Position numbers and translations under genes: made by a program. 64,000 bases of DNA from a virus. The notes beneath the pieces are model-generated. The model ran no database searches. It worked only from the letters and a program-made list of their open reading frames with translations, and was not told the DNA's origin. The stretch spans positions 105,609 through 169,608 of IMG/VR virus record IMGVR_UViG_3300043788_000023; one strand, given 5' to 3'. Below, piece after piece: positions 6,424 to 14,497 of the stretch; the stretch's first letter is position 1; each line of letters begins with the position of its first letter.

Positions 6424-8228
6424 CAATGGGACTCTACGCCAGAACCACCCGAGAACTGGGAAGCGGAGGCGGCTCTCGCTCTCGGCTTACGGGACTTCCT
6501 GATCGCCTTCAGTTTCTCTGGGATCACGGGTGCTGTGTCCTTCGTGTGCTTCATGTCGGTCTCAAAGCTCACGGAAGCCGTCACGGCACGCTTGAGGTCT
6601 CCGATGTTGATCGTCCGGTTCTTGGACTTCGCGAGCGTCATCGCCATGCGGATTGAGTTCTTGATCTGGCGACCGTTCACGTCGTAGCTGGAAAGCTCCG
6701 CAGCCCACTCCGGGTTGAGACCCGCAGCACCGAGGAGGTTCGTCCACACCTTCTGCGCTTTGCCTTCCTTCTTATAGTGCAGGGCGACGGAGATGCGGCT
6801 GTAGAACGCTTGGTCAATCTTCCGCACACGGTTGGTCGTGAGGAAGAGCACACCGTTGTGATACTCAAGCAGGCGCAGGAACACGCCCACCATTGCGTTG
6901 CGTTCAATGTTGTGCTCGTCACGCTCTTCAAGGAAGATGTCTGCCTCGTCAAGCAGGAGCACGGCGTCCCAGATGACGGCGACGTCAAGGATGTTGCGCA
7001 GCTTCTTTTCCAGCGTGTCGGTGCTGGTGCCGAGTTCGCCGACGCCAACGGAGTACAGAGGCTTGTGGAGGAGTTCTGCCACGGCTTCTGCCGAGGCGGT
7101 CTTGCCCCAGCCCGGAGGCCCGTGAAGCAGGAAGATCGTCCCGCCGCCTTTGCCCTCAATGATGTCTTGGAAGCCCGATCCGTGGAACTTGACAAGCGAG
7201 TAGATCAAGTCCTTCTTGTCTTCCTCCACGACGAGTTTGTCCCATGCGTCATCACGCCACTGGATGTCGGTCATGCCGTCAAGGTCAAGCTTGCCCCACT
7301 GCTTCACAGCGAGGGAGAACCCGTAAAGCTGCGGTAGGCAGCGCCAGTAATCCTTATCCGCGATGTCAGTGTTGGCACGAACCTGACCACCACGCTGGCG
7401 TTCCTCTTCAATCTGGACGCCGCAGCGTGCGACGCAGGAGCGCCAGACTTCAGGTTCTTGGCGTTCAAACGAGATCGGATCAATGACGACACGACCGTCA
7501 GCACGGAACGTGCGGGCGTTCCACCAGCTAGGCTGTTCCAGCGTGCCCTTGTAGGCAACGTAGGTACCCGGCTTGAGGAAGCGTGCGAACCGCTTGCCAC
7601 GTTCCGTCAAGAACGCTCTGTCCTTTTTCGTCACGGGACGCACGGGCAGGTCTGCCAGCGGTATGAGACCACGAAAGCCCGGCATTGAGTACGAGTACAA
7701 GCCCTGTGCGACCTCGCCCTTGACGGCGTGGACGACACTGATTGTGAACTCCCAGTAGACGCCCGCGAAGAAGGAGCGCTGGAGCTTCACGGACTTCACG
7801 ATGCCGCCAATCAGACCCTCGTCGTAGGTCTTCGCCACGATCTCGGTGCCAGCAGGGAACACGGTCTCTATGTCGCTCATCTCAACGAGACCCTTTTCCT
7901 TGCGTTTCTCGTAGGAGGTGACACGGCGCTGTTTCTCTTCTTGCAGGATGGTGATGAGCGTGCCCTTGGACGGGTGATTGATGTGGTTGATGAGGTCAAT
8001 ATAGTCGGCGAGAAAAGCAACGGGGTAGCGGTGTCCGAATTCCTCAACCATTTCTTCTTCAAGAGAATTGGTCAGATAGGACCAGACGTAGTCACGCATG
8101 CCGCCAAACTTCGGGTCACGCATGTCAATGAACTTGTGCCCACGGTCTTCAAGAAGCTGGAACCCGGCGTTTTTGGAAACGACGACTGGCTTCTCGTTGT
8201 AGGTGTAGTACTCGTAGCTTCTTGCCAA
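6423..8228 (-). CDS. AAA+ ATPase with N-terminal DUF7025-like region
   Basis: 601 aa from a TTG start with a GAGG box upstream; no better start exists. The C-terminal third is a complete AAA+ module: Walker A GPPGWGKT (370-377), Walker B LLLDEAD (424-430), sensor 1 TTN (464-466), probable Arg finger R478, and a sensor-2 region NGRQIKNSIRMA. The N-terminal 300 residues, with LYSYSMPGFRGLIPL and a WRSCVARCGVQ segment, resemble the substrate-binding region upstream of ATAD-like ATPases better known from fungi (DUF7025). Expected to remodel a protein or nucleoprotein substrate. The tail is Arg/Ser-rich. It heads the small-protein cluster and is not linked to replication genes here. Confidence 0.8.
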   Translation of the reverse strand: MARSYEYYTYNEKPVVVSKNAGFQLLEDRGHKFIDMRDPKFGGMRDYVWSYLTNSLEEEMVEEFGHRYPVAFLADYIDLINHINHPSKGTLITILQEEKQRRVTSYEKRKEKGLVEMSDIETVFPAGTEIVAKTYDEGLIGGIVKSVKLQRSFFAGVYWEFTISVVHAVKGEVAQGLYSYSMPGFRGLIPLADLPVRPVTKKDRAFLTERGKRFARFLKPGTYVAYKGTLEQPSWWNARTFRADGRVVIDPISFERQEPEVWRSCVARCGVQIEEERQRGGQVRANTDIADKDYWRCLPQLYGFSLAVKQWGKLDLDGMTDIQWRDDAWDKLVVEEDKKDLIYSLVKFHGSGFQDIIEGKGGGTIFLLHGPPGWGKTASAEAVAELLHKPLYSVGVGELGTSTDTLEKKLRNILDVAVIWDAVLLLDEADIFLEERDEHNIERNAMVGVFLRLLEYHNGVLFLTTNRVRKIDQAFYSRISVALHYKKEGKAQKVWTNLLGAAGLNPEWAAELSSYDVNGRQIKNSIRMAMTLAKSKNRTINIGDLKRAVTASVSFETDMKHTKDTAPVIPEKLKAIRKSRKPRARAASASQFSGGSGVESH

Positions 8229-8286
8229 AGGAGTAACCTCTCAAGTGAGCATAACCCCCTTGGCGGGGAACGTCAAGCGGCGGCCG

Positions 8287-8385
8287 TTATGGTTTATCTC
8301 CGCCCATCAGCCGGAAAAAAGACCGGAGCGCCCACGCACCTGCGAAGGCCACCCCGGTCCACATCAATGCTTCGGGCCAGTTCAA
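8287..8385 (-). CDS. mini membrane protein (32 aa)
   Basis: Begins at a TTG two bases after the nadV stop, with GGGAG seven bases upstream. The product is one hydrophobic helix (PEALMWTGVAFAGAWALRSF) and a short basic tail. Very small single-pass proteins of this kind are common in phages; function unknown. Called from start signal, coupling and composition only. Confidence 0.4.
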   Translation of the reverse strand: MNWPEALMWTGVAFAGAWALRSFFRLMGGDKP

Positions 8386-8386
8386 A

Positions 8387-9856
8387 CTAAACTCCCACAC
8401 CGTTCGCTTGGGCGTATTCCGCACCCTGCTCGTCCGCGATCTTGCGGATTTCGTCAAGGTTCTGGAAGCGCTTCATCTCGCCGTTGAGAAAAACCGTCTC
8501 AAGGCGGTCAAACGGGTAAGGGACATCACGATTTGAATTCACCACAGTCGCCCAGCGACCACGATCCTGCTTGAGCAGTACGAGGCGTCCGCCCTTGCTT
8601 GCCTTGCCCTTGTCGGTGGACGGGTCCTTGGACACCGGGATGTCCTTGCCGTCAATCACCGCGTTGCAAAGCTTGATGGCGAACTTCTGGGTGTCACGGT
8701 TGACCTTCTGGAGTAAGCCGCCTCCCATACCGCAGACGATGTTCTCGGTTGACCAGTGTGCTGCCTTGATGGCACGAAGCAGCGAGTGGATGGAGTACAA
8801 GTCCATACCGTCTCCCCACAGGGTGCCGATGCACGGGGCAAGAACCTTGTAGCCCTTGCCGTTCTCACGGGTGCCGAAGCTCTCGGCGAAGATGTCAAAC
8901 AGTTGGGGAACCTGAGTGGTCGGATCGCCGGAGTCCGGTCGGCAAACCACCTTGCCCTCACGAGCACGAATCAGATCACGAAACTCTCGTCCGAGAATTT
9001 CCTTTGCGAAGTTGAAGATGTTGTAGGAGTCGCCCACAAGGCTGATGATGCCCTTGGGGTACTTACGCAGCGCGGCTCCGACTTGCTCCGCTTCGCCAGC
9101 GCGACCCTTGATGGTGAACATTGAGTGCTCGGTCGCCGGGACGCTGTACATTGAGACGCGAGGAGCACCGTAGTACTGGTGCGTGTAGTCCATGCCGACC
9201 ATCGTATCGCTACCGAGAAAGTTGATGCCGTGCGCTGCGCCGCCACGCCCAGCCGCCTGCACGCATTCCACGCCCCGGAAGCCGAAGTCGTGAAGCTGGA
9301 AGGGGAGAGCCGCCAAGGTGTCGGCTGTTTCCTCAAGAAACTTGCGGAAGAGTTCTTTGCACATGCGTGACTTGGTCGCAACCGTGGTGCCGTACCAAGC
9401 GTGTTGGAGAACAGTCTCCATCCACTGCCCGATTCCCGGCACCCGCTGATCTGTGGAGCGGACGGTGTAGAGAACATTGCTGACCGGAACGATGCTGCCT
9501 TCTTTGACCGCTTTGATCTCAACCGGGAGCCGCCCGTCATACTTGTCCAGAATGTATTTCCAGTCGTCGTAGTGGAACGGGAAGCCCTCGTAGAAGTGGG
9601 CTTGGGTGTCTTCCTGCATGTCGTTCAGGTTTTGCAGGGTGAAGAACTTGCCGATGAAATGCTCAATCAAGAGACCTTGAAGCCCGAAGAACTGGGTGTA
9701 CGGAAACTCGCCGCCACGAGATTCAAAGTAGGCGAGCAACTCCTGCACAGCCGCTTCGTAAAAATGGGTGTTCTTGTAGCTGTCCGCCAAGTGGAGCGGG
9801 TTGGGGTCAAACGGTATCGGTGCAGCGTAAGACAAAGTCGGGTTATACACTTGCAT
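8387..9856 (-). CDS. nadV: nicotinamide phosphoribosyltransferase
   Basis: 489 aa, full length for bacterial and phage NAMPT. Transfers phosphoribosyl from PRPP to nicotinamide, giving NMN. Diagnostic residues are present: the catalytic His in VPATEHSMFT (H244), CRPDSGDP (R306, D308) that binds the substrates, and GTLWGDGMDL. It follows and overlaps by 14 bases the NMN adenylyltransferase-Nudix gene, so NMN made here can be turned into NAD+ by its partner. Phage NAMPT plus NMNAT pairs are known to rebuild NAD+ after host NADase defences. Ends in TAG, one of few amber stops here. Confidence 0.95.
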   Translation of the reverse strand: MQVYNPTLSYAAPIPFDPNPLHLADSYKNTHFYEAAVQELLAYFESRGGEFPYTQFFGLQGLLIEHFIGKFFTLQNLNDMQEDTQAHFYEGFPFHYDDWKYILDKYDGRLPVEIKAVKEGSIVPVSNVLYTVRSTDQRVPGIGQWMETVLQHAWYGTTVATKSRMCKELFRKFLEETADTLAALPFQLHDFGFRGVECVQAAGRGGAAHGINFLGSDTMVGMDYTHQYYGAPRVSMYSVPATEHSMFTIKGRAGEAEQVGAALRKYPKGIISLVGDSYNIFNFAKEILGREFRDLIRAREGKVVCRPDSGDPTTQVPQLFDIFAESFGTRENGKGYKVLAPCIGTLWGDGMDLYSIHSLLRAIKAAHWSTENIVCGMGGGLLQKVNRDTQKFAIKLCNAVIDGKDIPVSKDPSTDKGKASKGGRLVLLKQDRGRWATVVNSNRDVPYPFDRLETVFLNGEMKRFQNLDEIRKIADEQGAEYAQANGVGV

Positions 9857-10781
9857 TTTGGGCCTCCTCTTTCTTGATGCCCTTTTCCTTCAAAAACTTC
9901 TCCAGAAGGATAAAGAGCGGCTGGTGCGTGTCAACGATGTTTCCCGCTACCAGCGCTTCGGTCTTGAACCATCTCACTTCAACAATGTCGTCGCTCGCCG
10001 TCGCACCCTGAGACGTCACGGTCGTAGAGAAGAACGAAGTCTTGACTGCACGGTCGGGCGTGTTGTAGCGCCAGTCGGGAATGAGTGCGGAGCCGATGTA
10101 CTGCATCTTGTGCGGGTCAAGCGAGGTCTCTTCAAAGACTTCGCTGCGGGCGTCTGCCTCGTAGGTCGGGCGCTTCCTCTCCGCATGTCCGCCGATGAAG
10201 CGGTACTTTCCTTCTGGATCAGTGTCCTTGCGCCCGAGGAGAATGTTCACATAGTCGGTGGTGAAGATTGCAATGTCCACAGTCGGCAGAAGCACGGGCC
10301 AGAGGTGTGCGGATGCGTAGATCATCCCGGCTCGGAACTCGGACGACTCAATGACGGTGTTGGAAAGAGCGTTGCGGATGTCGGTGCCCTTGATCTTGGA
10401 GATTTCCACCGGGAGGGTGAGTTCAACGGGGGTGTAGCGCCCTTTGTAGTGCGGGACGAATGAATCACGTCCGCCGTAGAGAGTCGCATCGCCGAACGTC
10501 ACGACCGAGGAGATTGCTTTGTCAAGCTGCTCGCTCCACATCTCGTCGTTGCGCACGTCCATGAGCGGGAGCACTGTGAAATCGGGGAATTTCGCCTGAA
10601 TCATCCTGCGGCGTGTTTCAAAATCAAGCGGATTGTCTTTGGTGAGTCCGGCTGGGTGAACGCCGACGAACACGATGACGCCGTTATGCCGGATGCGTAC
10701 TTGACGGAACAGTTCCATGTGTCCGTCGTGCAAGTCGTTGACTTGGAACCTGCCTACAACCACTCCGTAACTGGGTTTCAT
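9843..10781 (-). CDS. nadM: nicotinamide-nucleotide adenylyltransferase fused to Nudix hydrolase
   Basis: 312 aa. N-terminal nucleotidyltransferase: VVVGRFQVNDLHDGH gives the HxGH motif (residues 15-18) and ISKIKGTDIRNAL the second nucleotide-binding motif. C-terminal Nudix domain with a G-x5-E-x7-REVxEE box around GGHAERKR... RSEVFEETSL. Converts NMN + ATP to NAD+; the Nudix half may clean ADP-ribose or damaged nucleotides, as in bacterial NadM-Nudix proteins. The start at 10781 overlaps the upstream TGA (ATGA) and is preferred to a distant in-frame codon at 10973. Forms a pair with nadV. Confidence 0.92.
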   Translation of the reverse strand: MKPSYGVVVGRFQVNDLHDGHMELFRQVRIRHNGVIVFVGVHPAGLTKDNPLDFETRRRMIQAKFPDFTVLPLMDVRNDEMWSEQLDKAISSVVTFGDATLYGGRDSFVPHYKGRYTPVELTLPVEISKIKGTDIRNALSNTVIESSEFRAGMIYASAHLWPVLLPTVDIAIFTTDYVNILLGRKDTDPEGKYRFIGGHAERKRPTYEADARSEVFEETSLDPHKMQYIGSALIPDWRYNTPDRAVKTSFFSTTVTSQGATASDDIVEVRWFKTEALVAGNIVDTHQPLFILLEKFLKEKGIKKEEAQNASV

Positions 10782-10954
10782 CTGAAGAACTTTCCGACTA
10801 CGGCAATCGCCGACAGAAAGAAGGCGGCGACGACCAGCAGTCCAAGTACAGAAGTCAGACGCACGATCACAAACGAGTGGGCGATGACCCAATATCCCAC
10901 ATAGAGCAGAAATGCTGCCATCAACACAAGAAGAATGGCGAGACGTCTCATCAT
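10778..10954 (-). CDS. small two-helix membrane protein
   Basis: 58 aa with two hydrophobic stretches (LAILLVLMAAFLLYVGYWVI and VIVRLTSVLGLLVVAAFFLS region). The ATG at 10954 has a GGAG box six bases before; its TGA overlaps the nadM start. Could be a holin-type or ion-channel-like mini-protein, but no motif decides it. Confidence 0.6.
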   Translation of the reverse strand: MMRRLAILLVLMAAFLLYVGYWVIAHSFVIVRLTSVLGLLVVAAFFLSAIAVVGKFFR

Positions 10955-10956
10955 AC

Positions 10957-11091
10957 TTATCTCCAACTCCCAAATCTTATCCGGTACGCAATGGGGGCGC
11001 TGACGACAGCGAGAACTACTCCCAAAGCGAGGACGTACCGATGGGTGAAAATGTCCGTCCATGTAGAAACCAAGATCATCTGAGGGGGCAT
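10957..11091 (-). CDS. small membrane protein (44 aa)
   Basis: ATG overlaps the upstream TGA as TGATG. One predicted membrane helix (YVLALGVVLAVVSAPIAYRI) with a basic C terminus. Coupled on both sides to other small genes. No function can be given. Confidence 0.5.
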   Translation of the reverse strand: MPPQMILVSTWTDIFTHRYVLALGVVLAVVSAPIAYRIRFGSWR

Positions 11092-11330
11092 CACTTCAGT
11101 TCTCCGGCTGCGAAGGCTTTCTCAAGCTCGGCGCTGACGATGGGGTTGTCCACTCTAAAAACGGCAACAGAGTCCCACTGCTCTTGGAGCTTCTTGGCGT
11201 ACCCACGATCACTTTCTGAAAGAGCGGTGTTGTACTTCAGGTTGAAAAGGAAGTTCGCCATCTTCGCGCCAATGAAGTCGGCGCGGGTAACCGGACGGCG
11301 TGTCTCAGCCTTTTTCTTAGCCTTCGCCAT
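11091..11330 (-). CDS. small basic hypothetical protein
   Basis: 79 aa. Lys-rich N terminus (MAKAKKKAETRRP) followed by a helical body (AKMANFLFNLKYN, YAKKLQEQWDSVAVF). No cysteine, no membrane helix. The basic start may allow nucleic-acid binding. Lies between the helicase and the NAD+ genes in one operon. Confidence 0.65.
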   Translation of the reverse strand: MAKAKKKAETRRPVTRADFIGAKMANFLFNLKYNTALSESDRGYAKKLQEQWDSVAVFRVDNPIVSAELEKAFAAGELK

Positions 11331-11343
11331 CTTGACCTCTCAC

Positions 11344-13380
11344 TTACTTAGATGCGGCGGTCTTGGGTAAAGCGTCAATTTCTTTCAGGAATCTGGAGGG
11401 GGCTACCCGCTGGACGTTGGCGCTGCCTTGGACGGGCACCTTCTCCGGTAGGCACAATACTAGCGCATCCTTGGCACGGGTGCAAGCTACATAAAACAAA
11501 CGCCTTTCCTCCTCTATTTCCTCGTCGGAACCCATGGAGAACCTGTTGGGGAGGCTGCCCTCGTACACGTTGGTGACGTACACCCGCTTCCATTCCAGCC
11601 CCTTCGCGGAGTGGATCGTGCTGATGGTCACGGAGCCTTGGCGCAACTCCTCCATCTTGCGGTCGTACTGCATCTGGGTAAGCTCCCCGGTCGCAAGCTG
11701 GCGGTCGTACATGATCTTCTCAGTCTCGTCGCCCTTGGTGCGGTCAAGCGCCATCTGGAAAATCAGGTCTTCCAGCGTCATGTTGGCGTCAATGGTGAGG
11801 GACTGAACCATGAGAATGAAGCGTTCGATGTTCTCCAGCTTGGTCTTCACCTTGTCCGGGTCTTTCTTGTACTTTTCCTTCTGGTACTTGCGGTAGTCAA
11901 ACAGGGCGAGCAGCTTCTCAACGGCGGTGAGAGGCATGTCCTTGAATTCGGTGACCATGTCAACGATGCCGATGAGATTGTGCAACCGTTCGTTTTCTTT
12001 CGCGGCCTCCAACAGGTCACCGTCAAACCGCTGGTTCGCGTCAATCCTCAGCTTGTTGAGCGCAACCTCGCCCACGCCACAGCGGGGCACGCCGCAGCAG
12101 CGCATGAACGCAGTGAAGTCCTTGCGGTTGCATACCAACCGAAGATAGCCAAGGATGTCCTTCACCTCCTCGGTCTGGAGCAAGCCACGTCCGCCACGCA
12201 CGATGTACGGGATACGCCGACGCACAAGCTCACCCTCTAGGTCACGCACCTGCATACCGCTGCGCACGAGGATGGCATTTTCTTTGAACAGAATCGGGTC
12301 TTGTTTACGTGAAGCATCATTCTTGATCTGCTGGGCGATGATCTCGGCGCAGTTCTGGGGCAGGCTGGCACGGAACAGTCGCCAGTCCCCTTCCTCCTCA
12401 CGGAACACGTCCATTTGAAGAGGGATGGTTTCAGTCATCGTCTTTTGAATCTTGTTGGCGAGATGCACGATCAATTTCTTGCTACGGTGATTCCGCTTGA
12501 TGCGGTGCATGGTGGGCGTCGTATCACGCCAGTTCTCGCTGTAGTCCTTCAGGATTTTCGGCACGGCTCCGTTGAAGCCGTAGATGGACTGACCCATGTC
12601 CCCGACGACGTACAGGTTCATGTTCTCCGGTGCGAGGAGACCGTTGACGAATTCCCACTGCACCGGGTTCGTGTCCTGTGCCTCGTCCATGAGGACGTGA
12701 TCAAATTGCTTTTGAAGGACTGCCTTCCACTGTGGGTCGTTGCGCATCCTGCGGACGACGAGGTGGAGCATGTCGTCAAAGTCAACCACGGAGTTCTTGC
12801 GCTTCTCGTCCTCAAAAAGCTCCCAGAGGTCAAGGTACTCCTCGGTCATTGCATGATACCCGGAGTGCTGCTCAAGCGCCTTCTCATGGACAGCGTCGGT
12901 GTAATCGTCACGGAAACCCACGCCACGAGCACGATGGAAGCCGATCTTCTCCAGAACGGAGTAGGTGTAGCCGTTGCCCCGAGGTTCGCTGCGCCCGTGC
13001 TTCTCGTCGTAGCGTTCAATGATCTTCTTCATCAACTGCGATTGGTCGTATTCGTCAAGCGGTGTAACGTGCTGCTGAAGACCGAATGCTTTGGGGTTCT
13101 TGCGGATGCCGGACAGTGCGAGGGAGTGGATCGTGGAGACACGAGGCTCCTTGTCCATGGGCGTGTCAAGACCCAAGCCAAGGCGATCCTTGAGTTCTCC
13201 CGCGGCCTTATTGGTGAACGTGATGGCACAGATGCGACGGGGCTGCACGCCCTGCTCCATAAGCCAGCGGACACGCTCAGTGAGCACACGAGTCTTACCA
13301 GAGCCAGCGCCAGCGATTAGAACGGCAGGCTTACCTACCGGATGCTGTACGGCGGCTGTTTGCTCTTCGTTTAGCTGCAC
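11344..13380 (-). CDS. UvrD/Rep-type SF1A DNA helicase
   Basis: 678 aa from a GTG start at 13380, giving the typical opening VQLNEEQTAAV; a GAAGGG box precedes it. Longer in-frame starts exist inside the phosphatase gene. All SF1A motifs are visible: I (GAGSGKT), Ia (ITFTNKAA), II (MDEAQDTNPVQWE), III (GDMGQSIYGFNGA), V (TIHSAKGLEWKRVY) and VI (FYVACTRAKD). Expected 3'-5' unwinding in replication restart, recombination or repair of phage DNA. Its 5' end overlaps the PP2C gene by 50 bases. Confidence 0.93.
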   Translation of the reverse strand: MQLNEEQTAAVQHPVGKPAVLIAGAGSGKTRVLTERVRWLMEQGVQPRRICAITFTNKAAGELKDRLGLGLDTPMDKEPRVSTIHSLALSGIRKNPKAFGLQQHVTPLDEYDQSQLMKKIIERYDEKHGRSEPRGNGYTYSVLEKIGFHRARGVGFRDDYTDAVHEKALEQHSGYHAMTEEYLDLWELFEDEKRKNSVVDFDDMLHLVVRRMRNDPQWKAVLQKQFDHVLMDEAQDTNPVQWEFVNGLLAPENMNLYVVGDMGQSIYGFNGAVPKILKDYSENWRDTTPTMHRIKRNHRSKKLIVHLANKIQKTMTETIPLQMDVFREEEGDWRLFRASLPQNCAEIIAQQIKNDASRKQDPILFKENAILVRSGMQVRDLEGELVRRRIPYIVRGGRGLLQTEEVKDILGYLRLVCNRKDFTAFMRCCGVPRCGVGEVALNKLRIDANQRFDGDLLEAAKENERLHNLIGIVDMVTEFKDMPLTAVEKLLALFDYRKYQKEKYKKDPDKVKTKLENIERFILMVQSLTIDANMTLEDLIFQMALDRTKGDETEKIMYDRQLATGELTQMQYDRKMEELRQGSVTISTIHSAKGLEWKRVYVTNVYEGSLPNRFSMGSDEEIEEERRLFYVACTRAKDALVLCLPEKVPVQGSANVQRVAPSRFLKEIDALPKTAASK

Positions 13381-14137
13381 GCTTTTTCCCTTCAAACCTA
13401 GCAACGAGGGCGGTTGCATTGTCGCCCGTAGGCATTGCCACAGCACGGTCAACGATGGCTTGCGCCTCAGCGCCTTCCTCAACCAGCTTGACTATGCTCT
13501 CTGCTGCCACGGCAAAATTGTAGTGGCTGGGATCAAATACGCCGTCCGTCGCTACGATTACGAAGCTGTCTTGGTTGACCTTTACGGTATAGATGTCAGG
13601 CACACGTGACAGCACACGGTTCAAGTGGTAGTTGCCGAGAGCACGTGCCATCTGCAACCCACCGCCGCTGAAGCTTGCGCAAAGGTAGCCGTTAAGGACG
13701 ATTCCACCACGCTCCTCCGCTGCCCTGCGCTCTTCGTAATTGGTGCGGACATTGTGCTCGGGTCCGATGTTGATCTTACCCTCGGCGTCCTTGATGACGA
13801 TGGGACTGTCTCCCAGAATAGCGCACGTCACCGTGTTGCCCCTGTACGGAATGTACGCGAGGGACAGCGTGGAGCCGGGGTTGAGATGCCTAGTCAGCGA
13901 GTGAAGCTTGTTGATCGCCTTCTTCAGGGCGGTGCGAGGCGTGGCTTTAGGCTCGGTAATCTCGTCGGCGAAAATGCCGGGAAACTTCTCGGACGCAAGG
14001 TGCGACACTTGCTGACCGCCATGGCCGTCAAACACGCCGATCAGCAGCCCCTTCGGGCAGCTTACGGTGAAAAAGCGGTCTTCCTGATAACCACGCAGAC
14101 CCACGTGGGTCGCAGATGTTGTAGGTTTTATCTTCAT
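13331..14137 (-). CDS. PP2C-family protein Ser/Thr phosphatase
   Basis: 268 aa, single PP2C domain. Metal-binding and core motifs are intact: GYQEDRF (D20), GVFDGHGG (D37, G38), LGDSPIV, ATDGVFD and GDNATALVARF. A PP2C of this size removes phosphate from Ser/Thr in a metal-dependent way. The C-terminal tail is strongly basic (KKRAAKRRANSRR), which may anchor it to nucleic acid. The ATG at 14137 overlaps the upstream TGA. A kinase-like gene lies at 26979; whether they oppose each other is unknown. Confidence 0.9.
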   Translation of the reverse strand: MKIKPTTSATHVGLRGYQEDRFFTVSCPKGLLIGVFDGHGGQQVSHLASEKFPGIFADEITEPKATPRTALKKAINKLHSLTRHLNPGSTLSLAYIPYRGNTVTCAILGDSPIVIKDAEGKINIGPEHNVRTNYEERRAAEERGGIVLNGYLCASFSGGGLQMARALGNYHLNRVLSRVPDIYTVKVNQDSFVIVATDGVFDPSHYNFAVAAESIVKLVEEGAEAQAIVDRAVAMPTGDNATALVARFEGKKRAAKRRANSRRTASGR

Positions 14138-14424
14138 ATCATGTACTGCGTGACTTGGATGTTCACGTCCTTGAAAACGATGTCGTAACAGGGTTCGCAC
14201 AAAACCGCGGTGTGTATGTCCCCGTCTTTCTGGGAACCATAGCCCCAGCCTTGCTTGAGCAGGAAGTGGTTGGCGAACGAAGGTTCGTGGTAGATGCTGT
14301 ACGGCTCGCCCATAGGGTTCCAGCCGCCCTCTACGATCTTCTCAATCTCCACACCGCAGCGGTCGCAGGTGACCTTGTCCAATTCCTTGCGTTCGGAGTT
14401 GACGATTTTGTATGTTAGACCCAT
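14134..14424 (-). CDS. small hypothetical protein with Cys pairs
   Basis: 96 aa. Two CxxC motifs (CDRC near residue 20, CEPC near residue 76) may coordinate a zinc ion; the middle contains NHFLLKQGWGYGSQKDGD. It is the first gene after an intrinsic terminator and is preceded by AGTATTAG, a recurrent promoter-like word in this genome. Its TGA overlaps the phosphatase start, so it leads the phosphatase-helicase-NAD+ operon. Confidence 0.65.
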   Translation of the reverse strand: MGLTYKIVNSERKELDKVTCDRCGVEIEKIVEGGWNPMGEPYSIYHEPSFANHFLLKQGWGYGSQKDGDIHTAVLCEPCYDIVFKDVNIQVTQYMI

Positions 14425-14439
14425 GCAGACTAATACTGC

Positions 14440-14474
14440 AAAAAGAAAAGCCCCGGCTTTTGAGACCGGGGCTT
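14440..14474 (-). terminator. intrinsic terminator after the TPM gene
   Basis: A 9-bp perfect stem (AAGCCCCGG paired with CCGGGGCTT) and a T-rich run (TTTTCTTTTT) on the minus strand, 24 bases after the stop of the TPM gene. Confidence 0.85.
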
Positions 14475-14497
14475 CTCCGTGGTGAGGTCTGCAAACT

